The position numbers and the translations under genes are program-made. Below the pieces are notes generated by a model. It was not told the origin of the DNA. It saw only the letters and a program-made list of their open reading frames with translations, and searched no databases. Shown here piece after piece: positions 38,457 to 50,300 of a stretch of DNA of 64,000 nt. The DNA is from Narthecium ossifragum (taxonomy: Eukaryota; Streptophyta; Magnoliopsida; Dioscoreales; Nartheciaceae): contig OY986970.1 in the NCBI GenBank assembly GCA_963920575.1, positions 17,878,851 to 17,942,850 on the forward strand. Direction: 5' to 3'. Each line of letters begins with the position of its first letter. The stretch's first letter is position 1.

Positions 38457-38959
38457 TGGCACAAAAGAACTTTTCTTTTAGGTCTAAATATGTCTTGTTT
38501 GATATGGTGAAATAGGGAAGCTTGTCTCTCGTGTTCTTTCTGTTATGTATCTTAGCATATGCTGAACACAAATTAATTGTGTCAACACTGTAGGAATAGT
38601 TTTGATTAGTTTGGCTGAAAGTATGATATCTTTTGTGGTGAACATTAGATTAATTTTTATCTGGATGTTCTTATTTGATTGATCCACTTAGGCTGGTTGC
38701 AGATACCATCTGAGGTGTTTGGGTCTGGCATGATCTTAGCAAGCTTTCACCCTAAGAGCTTTGCAATATTTGATCTGCACAACGTTCTTAATTTGATTTT
38801 TTTTTTCCTTGACCTGGTCTTTCGAACATAGGCTGATAGCTTATTGTCTTTCGTTAGAAGATAACTCTGTTCTAGAAAACATATAACTTTTCTCCATTGG
38901 AGAAAGGACGAGCACGACGGAGGTGGCTAAACATACAAACATATTTACGGATCTATATG
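38457..38959. other. Intergenic island with one exon-like block
   Basis: AT-rich. A possible exon lies at about 38702-38771 +: an acceptor-like GGTTGCAG, then the frame IPSEVFGSGMILASFHPKSF and AIFDLHN, then the frame runs into a T-rich stretch. It could be a relic of a host gene interrupted by the LTR element at 38965. I do not recognise the peptide. Confidence 0.35.
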
Positions 38960-38964
38960 CTCTG

Positions 38965-41900
38965 TGATGAGATCCTAAATCTGGGAGATCTCACCGGGTT
39001 ATGGGTAGGAGATAGAAGATGGAGGTGGTGAAGATAAATCCTCGATGGAAGGCCCGAGGACGCCCCTCTCCCACTTGATGGCCGGAAGAAGACCATGGCT
39101 GGATAAACCCCTAACACTTTTCTTATTTCTCTGGATGCCTGACTACAGACTCTTGCCTCCTATTTATAGAGAGGCATATAGAAACCCTAGAACTCTCAAA
39201 TACCTAGATAACATCATAGCCGTTGGATGTGTAGCCGTCTAACGAATGGCTCATATCCAACCCGACTAACAACTGACTTGGGCTCATACCCAACCTAAAT
39301 CAATCATAACTACACTTGACTCAATCACAACTCCTAATTGACTAATACAAATATGACTGACTTATCCTACGACATGACTCCAAACTACTCATGACGTGGC
39401 TCGGCCCTCTGGCTCGACCCACTACTGGGTTCCTATCATTCTCCACCCCTTGAAATCGACCTTGTCCTCAAGGTCGAGCTCGTTGTCATCTGGTGGCCTT
39501 GTTGGTCGATTCAGTTGCGCCGTGTCGAATCCTCCCGGATCAAAAATGATTTGGGTGGTTGTTGGATAAAGTATCGAGTAGATTATATAGTCCTCATTGC
39601 TTCCAAGTGCATGAACCGGCTCAAATCGAGAATCAAAACAGTTGGATCCAAGATTAATTTGATCAGACGGCTGGAGCTTGTTGCACACTGTTTGGAAGGC
39701 TGAGATCGTCTGAAATCTGGTCTGATCTAGCTGAAGTCTGAAATCAAGCTTGGTCAAGTCTGATTGGCTGGGTGTGATGGAGCTGGACTGGCTTGGATCA
39801 AATCTGACTAGACCGAATCTGACTGAATCCAATCTAATCTGACTTAGCCTGAACTGGCCTGGACCTGGGCTTGATCGGATCTGGTTAGTGTAACCAAATT
39901 TGGGTGAACCTAACTGGTCCGGATCTGACTCGACCAATTCCGGGCATTTGAGTCTGACTCTGGCTAGATCCAATCTGTTGAAATCTGATTTGGCTGGATT
40001 GGGTCTAGCTGAACCCAATTGAATATGACTCAGTCTGACCTGGTCCAAGTCTGGGCTTGATTGGTTCTGGCTGGTACAGTCCAACCTTGTTGAGCTTGGA
40101 TGGTTGGGATTGAGCTCGATCAAATCTGTGTGACCGGGGTTGAGCCTAATCAGATGGAGCTTGCTGGGATCTGATCTGATCAGAGCTGTACGGTCAAGAT
40201 TCGCCTTGAGATCAAGTGTAGCTTGATCTGAATCTGACTCGATCAAATCTGTGAGACTGAGTCCGAGTTGGATCGGGTTCAGACATAGGGGATTTGATCT
40301 GATCATCTTGGACGGTTGAGATCTGTCCAATGCCTGAGGAAGAAGCTTCATAAAGGAAAGAAACAATCCGGCGGCTGTGAGTGGTCGGAGTCCGATCGCC
40401 TGTGAGGGAAGCTCGTCGGACGTCGGAGACGGTGGAGGGAAGGTCGCCGGAGGCACGGGCGGCCATCCAACGGTCTTGATCGCGTCGGAGGACAACGGCG
40501 GTGGTGGATCTGGAGGAGGACGGCGCCAGCAAAGCTTGGGTAGAGACGATCGTCGGTGGCGATCCATGGCCTGTCGGTGGTTGGAATCCATCGAGGCGGT
40601 GGCTGGAAGGACTCCAGCTTCTCCTGGTTCTTCCGATGGATGTGAACAGACCCAGATCGGAGGCCCATAGCTGGGGTTCTTCAGCAAGGAGGAACGGCAG
40701 AAGCAGGGTCGCCGGAGTGGGGGTCCGACGATCAGGGCCTCAATCCGGGGCGAGCTCGGCCATGGAGGCTTCGGGAAAGCCCTTAGATGCCAGAGTGAGG
40801 ACAAGGTCGGATCTGGCAGTGATGAAGGCTTGCAGAAGGAGGTCGGAACCGGCAGCGACGCTTGGTGAGGAGGATCCGGCGGCCGTGGCTTGCGGGGTGA
40901 AGGCGAGGTACTTGATGACAGGACTAGCACCGGAGAAGGTGATGCCGGAGGGCAAGTGGGTTGGTTGCGGCTGGAACAGGGGAGGTGTTGGTTCTGGCGG
41001 TGGCCACGAGTTGCAGCGGCTTGCAAGGGCGGCGGAGAGTCAAGCCGGCGATGGAGAGAGAGATGGAACTTCGGGAGGAGAGAGGCCGGACTTGATGACG
41101 GCAGTGAGCTTCTCAGTGGTGAGAGGTCGGGGCCGCGAATTTGGCGGTGGGATCTCAGCGGGGTTTTGTTGGGATCACAGCGGTGCTTGGGTGGAGAATA
41201 CGATAGAGATGAGGGTATCGGTGGAGAGGTGTGTCCCTGTGGCATCCTCAGATCTGAGGCTGGAGATGAGTCTAGGAGCCAGCGCCGGAGAGCAGGGCGA
41301 TCGGGGCGCTGGTAAGGTGAGGCTCGAGAAAGAGGATGGTGACGCTCTTTGCTGGCCCGGCGTCGAGGATGAAGGAATAGCCATCGTCGTGGACGAAGGC
41401 GAGGCCGGCGAGCTAGGGTCCGATGATGGAGAGAAAGGGGTGATTGGGAAGGAGGGGCAGAGGTCGCAGCCGGCGATGGTGGTACTACACTGGAGATGGC
41501 GACGGGATGCAAGGCCGGCGTCGAGGGCGCAAACCAGAGATGCGCGCTGGTCGAAGATAGAGGCGGCGGAAGGGGCAGCGGGGATTGCACGCGACGGAGG
41601 TGTAGGCGCCTGGCTTGGTTGAGTGGGGCTTGGCTTGGCAAGTTTGGTCGGTCGGGATCGGGAGGAAAGAGAGAGTTGATGGGGAGGGAAGAGAGAGTTG
41701 AAGAGAGAGTTGCGGTTGGGGAGACATCAATCGGGGAAGGTGGGTTTGGAGAAGAGAGAACGGGTGAGAAGAGAGAGGGTTTGGACAGTTGCGATGATAG
41801 GAGAGGTTTGATGGACGTTTCAGATCGGATGGGGGTTGGTAGTGATGGGTTAGGGTTTTGTAAGTTGGACGGGTGAATTGTGGCGGCTGACTCATGAGAT

Positions 41901-42751
41901 ACGTGGGTAATGTTAGGGCTTGTATGAGTGAACGGCTGAGATGTCACCATCGGATTAATGGATGGCTTAGGTTGAGTGGAGATTAATGGCTTAGGAAACA
42001 AAGTAGGCTGGTTGTTAGGGTTTGGGAAACTTGACGGCGGTGCTTCTACAGACTTGGCGGCTACGATGGTTGAAAGAATATTTCGCCTATCCTTGACCAT
42101 GCCTCTATCAATCTCTCGCCAATTTCTGATGTCGTCAATCATACTTCTGTTGATCTTCCGCATCTCCATAAAGTTCTCCATGATTTTTTGTATACCGCCT
42201 TGTATTTCTCTCACTTCTCGCCCGAAATCCATCGCCGCAAGATCTACAGCTCTGATACCAATTGATGAGATCCTAGATCTGGGAGATCTCACCGGGTTAT
42301 GGGTAGGAGGTAGAAGATGGAGGTGGTGAAGATAAATCCTCGATTGAAGGCCCGAGGACGCCCCTCTCCCACTTGATGGCTGGAAGAAGACCCCTTGTAC
42401 CCAATTGATGGCTGGATAAACCCCTAACACTTTTCTTATTTCTCTGGATGCCTGACTACAGACTCTTGCCTCCTATTTATAGAGAGGCATATAGAAACCC
42501 TAGGACTCTCAAATACCTAGATAACATCATAGCCGTTAGATGTGTAGCCGTCTAACGAATGGCTCATATCCAACCCGACTAACAACTGACTTGGGCTCAT
42601 ACCCAACCTAAATCAATCATAACTACACTTGACTCAATCACAACTCCTAATTGACTAATACAAATATGACTGACTTATCCTATGACATGACTCCAAACTA
42701 CTCATGACGTGGCTCGGCCCTCTGGCTCGACCCACTACTGGGTTCCTATCA
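38965..42751 (-). mobile_element. Complete non-autonomous LTR retrotransposon, TSD CTCTG
   Basis: Two near-identical LTRs (38965-39438, 474 bp; 42264-42751, 488 bp), both TG...CA, flanked by CTCTG at 38960-38964 and 42752-42756. Sense is -. Next to the 5' LTR (42264-42751) is GCTCTGATACCA (42250-42261, + strand), the complement of a TGGTATCAGAGC primer site for initiator Met tRNA. Next to the 3' LTR is a purine tract (AAGGGGTGGAGAA on -). Each LTR has a TATA-like box (CTATAAATAGG on -). The LTRs differ by one 15-20 bp indel and a handful of substitutions, so the insertion is young. No reverse transcriptase, integrase or protease domain is present. Confidence 0.93.
39422..42232 (-). CDS. 936-codon uncharacterised ORF of the non-autonomous element
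   Basis: Opens at ATG 42232, just after the primer-binding site, and runs with no stop to 39422, ending inside the 3' LTR; it fills the whole interior. The frame is also open upstream into the 5' LTR (to 42430), but that part would not be in the coding transcript region. N-terminus: charged helical stretch (DFGREVREIQGGIQKIMENF, then MRKINRSMIDDIRNW). Middle: long Pro/Ser/Arg-rich low-complexity region. C-terminal third: degenerate Leu/Asp/Arg/Ser repeats (LDQVRLSHIQLGSARPNP type). End: DNELDLEDKVDFKG, like the terminal residues of Ty3/gypsy polyproteins. No known domain. It could be a gag-like or transcript-packaging ORF, or a stop-poor repeat; a + frame of 373 codons (40501-41622) overlaps, so openness alone is weak evidence. 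Confidence 0.6.
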   Translation of the reverse strand: MDFGREVREIQGGIQKIMENFMEMRKINRSMIDDIRNWREIDRGMVKDRRNILSTIVAAKSVEAPPSSFPNPNNQPTLFPKPLISTQPKPSINPMVTSQPFTHTSPNITHVSHESAATIHPSNLQNPNPSLPTPIRSETSIKPLLSSQLSKPSLFSPVLSSPNPPSPIDVSPTATLSSTLSSLPINSLFPPDPDRPNLPSQAPLNQARRLHLRRVQSPLPLPPPLSSTSAHLWFAPSTPALHPVAISSVVPPSPAATSAPPSQSPLSLHHRTLARRPRLRPRRWLFLHPRRRASKERHHPLSRASPYQRPDRPALRRWLLDSSPASDLRMPQGHTSPPIPSSLSYSPPKHRCDPNKTPLRSHRQIRGPDLSPLRSSLPSSSPASLLPKFHLSLHRRLDSPPPLQAAATRGHRQNQHLPCSSRNQPTCPPASPSPVLVLSSSTSPSPRKPRPPDPPHQASLPVPTSFCKPSSLPDPTLSSLWHLRAFPKPPWPSSPRIEALIVGPPLRRPCFCRSSLLKNPSYGPPIWVCSHPSEEPGEAGVLPATASMDSNHRQAMDRHRRSSLPKLCWRRPPPDPPPPLSSDAIKTVGWPPVPPATFPPPSPTSDELPSQAIGLRPLTAAGLFLSFMKLLPQALDRSQPSKMIRSNPLCLNPIQLGLSLTDLIESDSDQATLDLKANLDRTALIRSDPSKLHLIRLNPGHTDLIELNPNHPSSTRLDCTSQNQSSPDLDQVRLSHIQLGSARPNPAKSDFNRLDLARVRLKCPELVESDPDQLGSPKFGYTNQIRSSPGPGQFRLSQIRLDSVRFGLVRFDPSQSSSITPSQSDLTKLDFRLQLDQTRFQTISAFQTVCNKLQPSDQINLGSNCFDSRFEPVHALGSNEDYIIYSILYPTTTQIIFDPGGFDTAQLNRPTRPPDDNELDLEDKVDFKGWRMIGTQ

Positions 42752-42756
42752 CTCTG

Positions 42757-43292
42757 ATTGGAACTGTAAGTTCAGAACTGGCGGCTCGTATACCACCATA
42801 ATCAAACTGCCTTTTATTATGATCAGTTGGACCTCGAACAGGGTTCGTACCGTACATTACTTCTTATATACCACGTTGTGGAAGTATTTTTTATTCATTT
42901 TGTTCTCAAAATTCTGTTAAATGTCGTATTTCATATATCATGGGTGAGTTTCTCTATCGTGATAGAAGCCTACACTCTTCGACATGTTATCGGCCGAATG
43001 TTAGGGATGTCATGGTGTTACGTTCTGAAAGGATAGAGAGAAGGAATGTAATAGTGGTTTCTCCATCGTGATAAGTAGCTAGATGAATGTAATTGAATGT
43101 AATAGTTTTTTACTCTTCTTCTTCCTGATAGCTATATGAATTGTTGCAGTTATATTTCAGGAAGTTGTGGTTTGTGTGGTTTGTGGGAACAAGGTTTGCC
43201 CCGAGGACAATGTTCACCCCTTCTAGATTGTGATTTAATTTTTTGTATTTGATGAATGTTATAGAATTGACTTATTTAGCCCTCGGTACTGG
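42757..43292. other. Intergenic island between LTR elements
   Basis: AT-rich sequence that was continuous with 38457-38959 before the insertion at 38965. Contains repeated 'ctctatcgtgata'/'ctccatcgtgata' phrases. No gene recognised. Confidence 0.4.
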
Positions 43293-43297
43293 GGAGG

Positions 43298-44647
43298 TGA
43301 TCGTTCGCAAAACGTGTCGTTAAAGTGCAGCAAACTTCAATCAAAATATAATCCTTATTACATCACTATCCTATAGGGTAGACTAGTGGTGAAGTTCGGA
43401 GTCGATCCACAGGGAAAACATTAGAAACTGAAATCAACGCTTAAAACTCGAATACTACGCGGAGTAATCAGAATTGAATGTAAAATTATCTAATAATTAC
43501 CTAAGAAAGCAAGTAAAGTGATCAAGATTTGAACCAAATTAAGAATTACCTAGGGTTTAGTTCATCCACCATAGCTTCACCTTTAATCTTCTCTAGTTAT
43601 CCTCTTGCTCCCTTCTCTCAACATTATGGATCATATGACTACAAGCTTACATGAATCTATAAAATAAGATTTATGTTTCTAACGATATAGTCTATCATTC
43701 TTGGCATATGTTGTCTTCGATCTTACGATTACTTTAAGTTATACTACTCTTAATGATATTGGCACAACCTATCCTAGCAGCATAGCCTATCTCAAAAGCA
43801 AACTATGTCATAAATCTGTAAAAATAATTACAGAAAATTTGTAAGACTGAAAATACTTCAAAGGAGCTCTGCTCCCTCAAATATCTAATCGCTAAAACCA
43901 TAATTATGAGATCATGTTGAGAACAAGTTTACAAGAATCAAACCAATGAAAATCAAAAGTTACATTATGGATTCATAAGATCCGTAAGTTTAAGAGTTAG
44001 CTACTCATCTTCTGAGAAAGATCCATAGGTGTCGGGAAGAAAGTCGTCGATCCCTGCGAAAAGATCTTCGTCTTCAAAACCCTAACATTCTTCTCCAAAA
44101 GTGGCCTAAAAGATCATAATATTCGGTTGGAACAACCCCTTTATATAATAGAAACCCTTAACCCCGGAATCATGAGTCATAGCTAAAGTTAAACTCTAAT
44201 TTCCCTAAATTCTGTACTGATGACGTCATCCGAACCACTGATCGGACTCAAAACCGATCGATCGGCCATGTCAGTTTTACTGGGTCTTCACTGCCACATC
44301 ATTAATTAATTTTAGCCTTTCTTTGCAACTTCCATATATCCGACTTTGATTCAAAACTGGCGCCAATGTATATGGAATCTCACAAAGTCTTAAACATGAA
44401 AGTTGTAGCTCTTGAAGTCTTTTTTCGTCTCCCAAAGTTCAAGATTTCTATATTTTCGTAGAAATTCTGGTGATTTATTTCCAAACAATTGACGAAGCAT
44501 ATTTTTTTTTACAGAATTTAATGATTTTTGACCGAATTTCTTGTATTTCTTCTCAAATCCTACTTAAACCTTAAATCGAACAATAAAATATCAAATGCAC
44601 TTGTTCTTAGGCTAACATGATAGGCTAACATGATATGTGACTTATCA
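43298..44647 (-). mobile_element. Solo LTR (family C), 1350 bp, TSD GGAGG
   Basis: TGATCGTTCGC ... GTGACTTATCA, flanked by GGAGG at 43293-43297 and 44648-44652. Its reverse complement (TGATAAGTCAC ... GAACGATCA) matches the LTR at 1825-3255 at both ends. The + strand stretch 'gagtcgatccacagggaa' is shared with family B LTRs. A TATA-like box on - lies at about 44140-44150, with one GATCGATC-type pair (about 44240-44270) upstream of it. Confidence 0.85.
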
Positions 44648-44710
44648 GGAGGTTTTGCCTACAGTTTCTGAAAGAAAGCCTAAATATCCATGTCATAGGC
44701 ACGTGCATTC

Positions 44711-47187
44711 TGTCGCGCCCCGACTCACGAAAGCCCAACCGGGCCGGGCGACGCGAACCGGAACCTACAAAACGCGGAAAACAAAGCTGGCGAGGGTTCC
44801 TTCTAACCTATTGGTCTCTCTAACAATTCACCAAAAGCACCCTCAATTAAAAGACATTAATTTAACAACATCGAACCACATATTTAAAACTCAAAGTGTA
44901 ATATACAAAACCTCGGAGAGGGGAAGATTCAAAATACAACATTACTCCCGTAGGAGACTATCTAACATAAGGGTAAAAGCAGTAAATGTCGCCATCTCTC
45001 AAAAGCCACCAGGCGCCGCCGCATCGCCAACCAACTGCCCGGTAGGGGCCACAGAAGAAGAACTGACGCCTGCACCTGCAAAACGCAGCCCCGGGTAGGT
45101 GTGAGCACTAAGCTCAGTAGGGATCTACACTACGACACACAGAAGGAAGAGGGAAACGCAACAGTGTCGCCCTCAAGCCAGACTCGAGTGAGCTACAATG
45201 GTCCCATTACCATTCATCGGTGATCTCTAGGCATATCCAACCATGGTCACCCCAACAGACTGGGCCCATCCTGGATACGCCTAGTGTCACAAGGTGCCAG
45301 CTGTGGTCACCCAACTCGGCCATGAGCCCACACTGATCCCCTACTGGCAGGAACGGACACTGCCCAAATAACAATACCCGCCACCGGTGGCACCCTCAAC
45401 GCCTAACTTGAGGCCGACACGACCACTACAATCATCAAGCCATAAGTGTACCAGTCATCTAAGCCTATCATCAAATCGATTGGACACCACCATTCAAACC
45501 GGGTCCAAACTACCCAACCCCAGTCCTAGGGCTAAGTCCGAGCTTCCAGCCTCGGGACGGCGACCCAAAGATCACCCACACCCTAACCAATGCAACTAAT
45601 GCACAAATCAACAATGCATGCTATGACATACACAGGTAAGAAGTAAAGCATGCAACAGTATGGCAAACATCATATAAGTCAACCGGATCGCTGCAGCGGT
45701 ACTATCGACCGCTGCCAGCCGATCCGCAGCGGGTCCGGGCATTACGACGGTGCCATGACCGTCGACCGCGAACTCCTGCAACGGGAAGCAACCCCGAAAA
45801 CGATGATGAACAGTAGAAATATAATATTATAATTCGACATATAATATTATATTTAAAACACCAAAAGTTCTCTACTAGAGGCTATTTGATCTGGTCAATC
45901 CGACATCCAAACGACATTGGATTCAAGATCCAACCTAGCCACCAGTAGAGCTACATGTATGGATCAACATATCCAAAATCCATAATCATCCAACGGTTGG
46001 ATTAACGGGAAAACGCTAATCAAAACCACTAATCAAAACTAACTTTCTAATTAATTGCTGCAATGCAGCCCTCCAGTACGAAAATCATAACAATTCGTAG
46101 GAAAATCGGAAAAATATGAAATCAGTTGGAATGGAAAGCTAACGAACAGATCTCCAACTCGTATGTTTATAAAAACCCAAGATCATATACGTACAAGCCG
46201 GAAAACCCGCCGCAAGCCGGCTATTCTTTAAGAACAGCAAAAAATCGGAAAAATCCGAGATTAATCATGCATAAATCCTACTCAAATCTCAACCAAATAT
46301 CATGAAACTCATATCAGTAATTTTAATAGGTATAAGGAAGCTAACAACACCAAGATCAACAAAATCCAACGGCTAGATCACGCGAAACCCATTAAAGAAC
46401 ACATGTAGGTAGAAGAACCTACCCAACAGCGCATTCCTCGGTTGATCCCTCGCAAACCCGTCACCAACACGGCTCCAAACCACCTCAGCTATGTTCCTCT
46501 CGTCGCCACGAATCCAACAAGCTTTGGAACGCCAAAAATGGTGGCCAGAGGAGGGAGAACGGAAGAGAAGAAGAGAAGAAACAGAGCACCGCGGGAAAGA
46601 AGAGAAAGAAGGAAGAAGAAGAGAAGAGAAGGGAAGAAGAGGAAGGAAAGCCTGGGGGAAAGCCGGGAAAGCCGGAGGAAAGGGGAAGGAGAGGAGGGAA
46701 AGTCCTCCCCTTCTGACAAGGGAGAGCGACGGCCGGCTGCCGTCCTTGCGAAAGAGAAAAGCCACCGACTGATTGCTCACGAGTCCGATCGCTCGAGACG
46801 CAAACAACCCAAAGACCTTCTGCACTAAGCGATCGATCTCCAAAGCATGTCAGATCGATCTGGCTAGCAAGGCCAGATCGATCTCATTAGCAATCCAGAT
46901 CGATCTCCTTCGCCCAGAAAGGCAAACTTGGGCTAAAACACAAGCCCAAGCTCAGATCTTCCGATCTCGGGTTCACCTAGCCATTCTAAACAAATACTAA
47001 CACATACAAGGTCAGTGTGTGCACACGCGGGTGTGAAACAAACCAACAAGGTGCAATTTACCAAATTACTCTTGCGGTCCAAGAAACAATACGATCCACC
47101 GGATCGCGCGCTCGACGCGAAGCAAACCAACGACCCACGGGCCTGACCCAGCCGGTCGACCCAGGAGTAGTGGGACGGGTCCTCACA
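44711..47187 (-). mobile_element. Family A solo LTR, 2477 bp, TSD CATTC
   Basis: TGTCGCGCCCCGACTC ... GTGGGACGGGTCCTCACA with CATTC at 44706-44710 and 47188-47192. GATCGATC-type palindromes cluster at about 46828-46910. 46540-46720 is a purine-rich run that keeps both strands open. No coding region is supported. Confidence 0.88.
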
Positions 47188-47192
47188 CATTC

Positions 47193-47365
47193 ACTGGTAT
47201 ATATATAATGTAAATGGAGAATAACTTTATTCTCTTATCGTTAAGATGAACGAATTTGTATACTAGAGGAGCTTGAAGTGACTCACGTCACTCTCAAGCA
47301 CCTTATTCCTATCTCTCTTCCCGTATATAAATAGAAGGGTTGATCCTTCGTTAGAAGCATAGACA
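47193..47365 (+). mobile_element. Remnant of an older copia-like LTR, left part
   Basis: Short stretch between two family A insertions with a TATA-like phrase (CGTATATAAATAG, about 47324). After removing 47371-51325 and one TGTAA it joins 51326-51506. Confidence 0.5.
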
Positions 47366-47370
47366 TGTAA

Positions 47371-50300
47371 TGTCGCGCCCCGACCCGCGAAAGCCCAACC
47401 GGGCCGGGCGACGCGAACCGGAACCTAACAAACGTGGAAGAAAAGCTGGCAAGGGTTCCCTCTAACCTATTGGTTTCCTTAACAATTTACCAAAAGCACC
47501 CTTAATTAAAAGACATTAATTTAACAACATCGAACCACAGATTTAAAACTGAAAGTGTTTAATATACATATCCTCGGAGAGGGAAAGATTCGAATACAAC
47601 ATCACTCCCGTAGGAGACTAACTAACCAAAGGTAAAAGCAGTAAATATCGCCACCTCTCAAAGTCCACCAGGCGCCGCCGCACCGCCGACCAACTGCCCG
47701 GTAGGGGCCACAGAGGAAGAACTGACGCATGCACCTGCAAAATGCAGCCCCGGGTAGGTGTGAGCACTAAGCTCAGTAGGGATCTACACTACGACACACA
47801 GAAGGAAGAGGGAAACGCAACAGTGCCGCTCTCAAGCAAGACTTGGGTGTGCAGCAAAAGTCCCATAACCCTTCGCCGGTGTCCCTGAAGGGAGGCCCAG
47901 TTATGGTCTTCCAGCCGAACTGGTCACATACTGGGTTGCCCTCAGCGAGGCAGGAAACCACACTGCCGTCTCACTAGCAGGCACCGGACACTGCTAGGTG
48001 ATAAGACTTGAAAAGTGCACAAAACACCCTTGTAATTTGGCTTTGTTGGGCCCCAAGCAATGCTGGATTGACTACTTTTATTCCATTTCAGGTATAACAG
48101 GTCCTGCTACGAGTTAGATCATCTTTGGAGCTAAAAGAATGATATTTTGGCGATTCTGACAAGTTAGATCGATCGGCCTCAATAGGTTGGATCGATCCAA
48201 CTCAACCAACAAGGGAACGATCAACAACGGCTGGATCGATCGAACTTCAAGTGCCCGATCGATCCAGCAAGGGATGTAGCTTAACAACGGTGGTTCGATC
48301 GATCGATCAAGCCAAGCCCGATCGATCCAGCTCGGGAGTTATCAGCAATAAAGGCGTAGGATCGATCGAACTCCAAGAGTTGGATCGATCCTGCTCAGGT
48401 GTTGTTCACAATATTAAGGGAGTTAAGGAGTCGGATCGATCGGGCTTCAAAGGTTGGATCGATCGGACGCGGCCAGAAGCAAAGATCGACTGCTCTGATC
48501 TTCCGTGGGAGGTTGTTTCTTGGACTATAAGTAGTCATCTTTTAGGGGTTTGTCGGGGGCTTTTTCCAGACGTTTTTAGAGAGAGTTTTCCTATCTTTTC
48601 TACATCTTTTCTTTGGCGATTCTTTGGAGGAGATCCATGGCGGGAGGAGATCATCAACTTCTACCGATGGATTATCCCCTGAAGATGAGTAGCTAAAACC
48701 CTAGCCATGGGATTCTTATTTGGTTTTATGGATTGATTATATTTTCCTATATCTTCGTGTTGATTTCTTGCTGGATGTTTGGATCGTTCTTGCTTGCACT
48801 TGATTCTAGAGCTTGTGTATGTTAGGGCGTGGATTGGATTCATCCGAATAAGAGGATCATGCTAGTCCCATGATATCTCGGATGGAATTTTGTTCGTGAT
48901 TAGGGATTGTATAGTGCTAGTCCCACTATAGTAGTGCTAGTCCCACTACGTTTCATCCCTAATCCTTCTTGCATCTTATCTTTGTAGTTTCGGCCATTGA
49001 GATGTGAAGTCATCTCGATATTACACCTAAATCCATATCTTTGGCTTTGCTTGCGATGAACTCATCTGAGTAAGAGGGTTCATTAGCAGTGAACGTAACT
49101 AATCATTCGGTCACTGATATTTCGTTAATTGTTCTTGCCGGCAAGGAATCCTAAACAGAACTTGTCGAGTGATAATGAGAACTAGCCATTCCTTTATCAA
49201 CTTTTAGGGAGTTATTTATCGTGTTTGCATACCCTGATCTTTGGAAAACCTGGTATATCCTTAGTTACTGATTAAGAATCCTATGGTCCTTTCTCTCATA
49301 TTCTTCAATCCTTTAGTATAAGTTTAGCTTAATTTCAACTTGCAATCTTTTCTCAACTTATTAGTAGGAGATTTGCTAAGTATTTGATTTAAATCCCTTA
49401 AATCCCTGTGGACTCGACTCGGACTCTCCACTATCTACTAGTTCTTAGTAGTTAAAGTAGAGCACCGGAATATATTGTAATTTTGGTTAGACTTGTTAAG
49501 CCACGACACTTTTCAAGTCGTATCACTAGGCGGGCAACCACACCGCTGGGTAGGCACCTCTTCCCCCCAAGAGACAATGACCCGGACACCGGTTTGCACC
49601 CACAACGTCTGGATCGAGGCCGACACGACCTCTACAATCATCAAGCAATAAGTGCACCAGTCATCTAAGCCTATCATCGAATCGACTGGACACCACAATT
49701 CGAACCAGGTCCAAACTACCCAACCCCGGTCCAAGGGCTAAATCCGGGCTTCCAGCCTCGGGACAGCGACCCACAGATCACCCACGCCCTAACCAATGCA
49801 ACTAATGCACAAATCAACAATGCATGCTATGACATACACAAACAGGAGATAGGCATGCAACAGTATGATAAGGCATCGAACAAGTCAATGGGATCGCTGC
49901 AGCGGTACTACTAACCGCTGCTAGCCGATCCGCAGCGGGTCCCGGCATTACGACGGTACCACGAACGTCGACCGCAAACTCCTGCAACGGGAAGCAACCC
50001 CGAAAACGATGATGAACAGTAAACAATATAATATTATATTCCAAAATATAATATTATATTCAAAACACCCAAAAGTTCTCTACTAGAGGCTATTTGACCC
50101 CGTCGATCTGACGTCCAAACGACGTCGGATTTGAGACTTAATTTAGCCACCAGTAGATCTACATACCAGGATCAACATATCCAAAATCCATAATCATCCA
50201 ACGGTTGGATTAACGGAAAAACACTAATCAAAACCGTTAATCAAACTAACTTTCTAATTAATTGCTGCAACGCAGCCCTCCAGTGCGAAAATCATAACAA

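Noticed and set aside
40501..41622. 373-codon + strand frame inside the non-autonomous LTR element
   Set aside because: Antisense to the element by primer site, purine tract and TATA box; probably a mirror of GC-rich codons.
46442..46843. Lys/Glu/Arg-rich and Ser/Leu/Phe-rich frames in the family A LTR
   Set aside because: Purine-run artefact repeated in the copies at 50731 and 59049; no coding evidence.
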